Below are positions 5,832 to 8,667 of a stretch of 8,667 bases of DNA, one piece after another (position 1 is the stretch's first letter; each line of letters opens with the position of its first letter). Source of the DNA: an uncultured Bacilli bacterium. Lineage in GTDB: Bacteria; Bacillota_I; Bacilli_A; RF39; UBA660. Where the stretch lies: NCBI GenBank assembly GCA_934101625.1, contig CAKORV010000035.1:1-8667 (forward strand), given 5' to 3'. Both the position numbers and the translations under genes were made by a program. Under the pieces are notes generated by a model. The model did not search any database. It had not been told where the DNA came from and saw nothing but the letters and a program-made list of their open reading frames with translations.

Positions 5832-7520
5832 ATTTGCTGATTCACTTGATATTTTCACATTTTCTTTAAGTCTATCATAAATAAAGTCAATTATTAAATC
5901 ATGGTTATTATTCATTAAAAATATAAAATCTTTTAGTCCTATACTTGCTTTAAAGGTTGTTTTTCCTTCATATATGTTTTCAAAATATATTTTGCATGTT
6001 TCAAAGGTTTCATCTAAACTTACTTTATAATCTCCATGTGCGATTGAATTTCTTATTCCATTTATAATAGCAAGATTTTTTATATAAGTAGTATTATTAT
6101 TAAAGTATGTGATTTTTTCATTTAAATCTTGTATCTCTCCATTTATTCTACTTATATATCCATTTAAAGTTGATAATTTATTATTCATTAAATTTACTAC
6201 TTTAGTGTTTCCTTTCTTTTGGTTTGTATTTATTTGCATTTTTGTTTTATTTAAAGAGTTTGTTAGTTCTGATAATTTCTTTTGTTTAGATGCTAATTCT
6301 AGTTTTACTCCATTTATATATTTATCATCTATAGTATAAAGTTCAATGTTCAAAAGTGATAAGTCTAATTTACTATAATCTAGCCCATCTAATGGTTTAG
6401 AAGTGTATGCATTTTTGTTTTCATATAAATCATCTAATGAATAACTGAATAAACTATTAAACATGGCAATTGCACCCATTACTGCTTCACTATATGTTAT
6501 TTGAAGACCACCATATACTTCTTCCACATATTTTTCAATATTAATGCTGTTATTTTTATCAATTGAATCTAATATTATTAAGTTATTCATGCTTGATGAT
6601 AATCCTTCAAATTTATGATTTGTATTTAAGAGTTTTCCAAAGTGTTTTGATACATAATCTATTTCTTCTTTATAGTCTACATCCTTTGGAATCATAATTA
6701 ATAGATTTTCAGCGACTTTTTCATAGTCAATGTTTTCTATTTTAACAAATTCATAACTAAAATTGTATCCTTCTTTTTCTACTTCTGTTTCAAATATTCT
6801 TAAATATTTGATGTTATTTGTTCTTTTGTATTCATTAATAGCATAATTTAATATACTTAGAATTCTTCCTTCAATCGGTTTAGAGTCTTTTTTAGATAAA
6901 GTTATTTCTAATTTTTTAAATGATTTTAAAAATCTTTCTAATTCTTTTTTATTAGATATTGGTTTTTTTCTATCTGTTTGAATATTAGTAGTTATCAATA
7001 GTGTTTCTTTATGTTCTATTTCAGTTCTATTTTTGTAGTAATCATTAAGAGCATATACAATAAAATTAGTTAGTTTTGATATACTTAGTTTTATTTCTTT
7101 ATTTTTTACATTTAATATTATTTTAGAATGTTTTAGGTCTATATAGAAGTTACCATGAGCTAGTTTATTTCTAAGTAAAGCTACCACTTCAGCAGCATTA
7201 CCTATTAATGTGTTATCAATTATGTAGCCTTTGTCTGTTTTTGTAGCAACATTTTCTACCGTTTTTTCTAGAAAGTTTGTTAATAGTTTTGATTCAAAAT
7301 TTAGATTACCTATGTTTTCTACTATATCTTCTTTAATTGATAATAATATGTTAGTTATAAATCCTATTTTAGCAGTGTCTATAAATTCTTTATTTGTTAT
7401 ATCTTTTGATGCAGGTCCATTTTGTAGATATGCTTTTTCTAATAAGAATGATGTGTAAACTAAATTACCTTTATAGTAGTTTAATATCGTATTTAATTTA
7501 TTTAATTCAAAGTCTGTCAT
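5814..7520 (-). CDS. Large protein with two HEPN-like R-x4-H motifs, unrecognised family
   Basis: A 568-aa, Lys/Asn-rich, soluble-looking protein. It carries two copies of R-N-x-[LI]-A-H-G: LLRNKLAHGN with R117 and H122, and GIRNSIAHGD with R490 and H495. Both follow predicted helices and are followed by beta-like stretches and another helix (IKLSISKLTNFI after the first, FKASIGLKDFIFL after the second), suggesting two related domains. R-x4-6-H with Asn after Arg is the catalytic signature of HEPN RNases. A coiled-coil-like segment (about 406-474) precedes the second domain; the middle (about 200-400) is unrecognised. ATG at 7520 is chosen because AAAAGGAGG lies 5 nt upstream; the frame stays open 15 codons further to 7565 without a better site. 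HEPN RNases act in defence, toxin-antitoxin and RNA processing, and Cas13 also has two per chain, but no CRISPR array or cas gene is visible. Some HEPN folds are non-catalytic, so RNase activity is inferred. Confidence 0.75.
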   Translation of the reverse strand: MTDFELNKLNTILNYYKGNLVYTSFLLEKAYLQNGPASKDITNKEFIDTAKIGFITNILLSIKEDIVENIGNLNFESKLLTNFLEKTVENVATKTDKGYIIDNTLIGNAAEVVALLRNKLAHGNFYIDLKHSKIILNVKNKEIKLSISKLTNFIVYALNDYYKNRTEIEHKETLLITTNIQTDRKKPISNKKELERFLKSFKKLEITLSKKDSKPIEGRILSILNYAINEYKRTNNIKYLRIFETEVEKEGYNFSYEFVKIENIDYEKVAENLLIMIPKDVDYKEEIDYVSKHFGKLLNTNHKFEGLSSSMNNLIILDSIDKNNSINIEKYVEEVYGGLQITYSEAVMGAIAMFNSLFSYSLDDLYENKNAYTSKPLDGLDYSKLDLSLLNIELYTIDDKYINGVKLELASKQKKLSELTNSLNKTKMQINTNQKKGNTKVVNLMNNKLSTLNGYISRINGEIQDLNEKITYFNNNTTYIKNLAIINGIRNSIAHGDYKVSLDETFETCKIYFENIYEGKTTFKASIGLKDFIFLMNNNHDLIIDFIYDRLKENVKISSESANLTPKP

Positions 7521-7545
7521 GGGTGCCTCCTTTTCATTATGCATT

Positions 7546-7551
7546 ATTATA
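7546..7551 (-). promoter_or_regulatory. Probable -10 box of the double-HEPN gene
   Basis: Minus strand TATAAT (7551-7546) lies 25 nt before the ATG at 7520, with an AAAAGGAGG ribosome binding site at 7534-7526. No good -35 box is seen at 17 nt (TAGAAA), so the promoter is either weak or dependent on an activator. Confidence 0.4.
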
Positions 7552-7574
7552 CTATAATTTAACAATTTTTTCTA

Positions 7575-7601
7575 TAAGAAAAGATACCATAAGGTACCTT
7601 T
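7575..7601 (-). terminator. Intrinsic terminator after the 176-codon membrane protein, possibly bidirectional
   Basis: Minus strand: AAAGGTACC (7601-7593) pairs with GGTATCTTT (7588-7580) through a 4-nt TTAT loop with one G-U pair, then TCTTAT. The stem overlaps the TAA stop at 7600-7602. Read on the plus strand the same hairpin is followed by a weaker T-rich stretch. It separates the decayed operon from the double-HEPN gene. Confidence 0.65.
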
Positions 7602-8130
7602 ATAAACTTTTTCCATTAATGTATAATTTATAACCATTTAAATCTATATTACTGTTGGTAGTGTCTTCGTTTTCTAAAGATATTATGTATGTATCTTTTG
7701 TTAATTTTATTTTAGATGTTTTATCTAAAGTTAAAGTTATGTTTTCTGATTCATTATCATTTAAATTTATTGATGTATCTGTTATAACATTACTTTTATC
7801 AAGTGTAACTTTTTCTTTTTCAGTGTTTTCAATTTTTATGTTATTAAGTACATAGTTATTAGCAATGTATGCGGAAGATATCGTCATAAAACCTGTTAAT
7901 ACAATGTTACTAAGTATGTATACAATTAGTTTATCTTTGTTTTTATAGAAACCTTTTTTACTAGTTAAATATAATAAACTTAAAGAGAAGACTATACTCG
8001 ATAAAGTAATTATAATTATATATTTTGTATTTAGTTCATTATGCATTTTCATAAATTTATTGGTTAATTCAATTTGATTATATGCATAATATATAGTTAT
8101 AGGTATTATGACTAATGATATAATTATCAC
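7600..8130 (-). CDS. Small membrane protein with extracellular C-terminal domain, probably frameshifted at its start
   Basis: The open frame encodes 176 residues from a GTG at 8130. Three membrane segments are visible (about 1-17, 37-55, 68-88). The basic loop SKKGFYKNKDK (57-67) should be cytoplasmic, leaving residues 96-176, a Thr/Asn/Asp-rich beta-like domain, outside. I do not recognise the family. The GTG has no ribosome binding site and would cut into the first membrane helix. A good GGAGG site with ATGATG (8187-8174) lies upstream, but an A8 tract at 8158-8165 puts it out of frame. With seven As it would read MKKLKKVFYTIFLILV, a normal positively charged start to the first helix. So the gene is either broken by one inserted A or depends on slippage. 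It follows a broken response regulator, where a histidine kinase would be expected, but no kinase motifs are present. Confidence 0.6.
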   Translation of the reverse strand: MIIISLVIIPITIYYAYNQIELTNKFMKMHNELNTKYIIIITLSSIVFSLSLLYLTSKKGFYKNKDKLIVYILSNIVLTGFMTISSAYIANNYVLNNIKIENTEKEKVTLDKSNVITDTSINLNDNESENITLTLDKTSKIKLTKDTYIISLENEDTTNSNIDLNGYKLYINGKSL

Positions 8131-8187
8131 TAATATTAGAAATATTGTATAGAAAACTTTTTTTTAGTTTTTTCATCATTTACCTCC
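8131..8187 (-). other. Frameshifted natural start region of the membrane protein (RBS, ATGATG, A8 tract)
   Basis: GGAGG at 8187-8183 precedes two tandem ATGs at 8179-8177 and 8176-8174; the second has the better 6-nt spacing. Eight consecutive As follow on the minus strand (8165-8158). As written, the ATG frame runs only 34 codons through non-hydrophobic sequence. Removing one A joins it to the 176-codon frame and completes a hydrophobic first membrane helix. Confidence 0.6.
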
Positions 8188-8667
8188 ATTATGTATCCTA
8201 GACCTCTTATTGATTTTATGTTTACTTTTGAAGAGATTGCTCTAAGTTTTTTTCTTATAAATGAAAGATATGCTTCAAGCTTATTTGATTCAATATTTGT
8301 TTCTAATCCCTAGATTTTATCATATATTTGGTCTTTTGATAGTATTTAATTAGGATTGGTCATAAAGTATTCTAATATTTGAAATTCTTTACATACAAGT
8401 TCTATTTTATCATTAGTTATGGTTGATGTTATAGTTGATGAAGAAATGTTTAATGTTATGTCACCAAAAGTTATAGTGTCTTTTTTATTAGATACTTTTA
8501 GTTCTTTATTAACTCTTCTTACCAATTCTTCTAAATGAAAAGGTTTTGTTATATAGTCATCAGCACCAACATCAAAGCAATCTAATTTGTCTTCAATACT
8601 TGATTTAGCAGTTAACATTATTATTTTACTTGATATGTTTTCTTCTTTAAGTTTTTTTAGTATTTCA
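8136..8667 (-). pseudogene. OmpR-family response regulator, two nonsense codons, 5' end beyond window
   Basis: The frame enters from the right edge within the receiver domain: EILKKLKEENISSKIIMLTA and then GADDYITKPF, with the conserved Thr and the TKPF Lys of the phosphorylation site; the acceptor Asp is off-window. The winged-helix DNA-binding domain follows (IELVCKEFQILEYF). After MTNPN there is TAA at 8346-8348, where the family has a residue such as Gln before ILSKDQIYDKI. There is TAG at 8310-8312, exactly where the invariant Trp of the KIWG motif belongs. Beyond these stops the same frame continues correctly through RKKLRAISSKVNIKSIRGLGYIME to TAA at 8136-8138. Both stops are one transition from the expected codons (CAA to TAA, TGG to TAG). 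The DNA-binding domain is therefore truncated and the regulator should not bind DNA. Its end overlaps the start of the membrane-protein gene. Confidence 0.85.

Noticed and set aside
5814..7520. Calling the double-HEPN protein Cas13
   Set aside because: There are no direct-repeat arrays or cas genes in the window, the protein is smaller than most described Cas13 proteins, and two R-x4-H motifs alone are not sufficient.
7521..7565. Fifteen extra N-terminal residues for the double-HEPN protein
   Set aside because: The extension runs through the TATAAT box and the strong AAAAGGAGG site that precede the ATG at 7520.

Overview
The window is very AT-rich, and every gene I can support is read from the minus strand. 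Strong AAGGAGG-type ribosome binding sites and TTGACA-17-TATAAT-like promoters point to a low-GC Bacillota/Mycoplasmatota-type bacterium, possibly an uncultured gut or host-associated lineage; this placement is inference. UGA as tryptophan cannot be tested here: the Trp codons I checked are UGG, and every complete gene ends in UAA or UAG.

Layout, left to right on the + strand (so 3' to 5' for the genes). Positions 1-479 are the 5' end of an IS3-family insertion sequence, with its terminal repeat and a partial orfA cut by the window edge. It sits 3 bp beyond the stop codon of a 634-aa KAP-type P-loop NTPase (483-2387), which has its own promoter and a perfect palindrome in its leader. Between the NTPase and yebC is a compact locus (about 2580-2721) that looks like a free-standing small RNA: strong promoter, two hairpins, a C-rich linker and an intrinsic terminator, with no credible coding frame. 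Next comes a housekeeping pair, recG-yebC, the latter of the YebC2/YeeN type, transcribed from a near-leaderless promoter.

The right third is accessory and less familiar. A 57-aa helical protein (5604-5777) has its own promoter and terminator. Upstream of it is a 568-aa protein (5814-7520) carrying two separate R-N-x-x-A-H-G motifs about 370 residues apart. This looks like two HEPN RNase-type catalytic motifs in one chain, the most interesting protein in the window. Last is a decayed operon: a small membrane protein (7600-8130) whose natural start is frameshifted at an A8 tract, preceded by an OmpR-family response regulator carrying two in-frame nonsense codons.

How the genes may work together: recG and yebC are core functions (fork repair; translation or regulation). 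The KAP NTPase, IS element, double-HEPN protein and decayed two-component operon are typical accessory or defence-island content. No CRISPR array, cas gene, tRNA or rRNA was recognised. A link between the small RNA and either the KAP or the HEPN protein is only a hypothesis.
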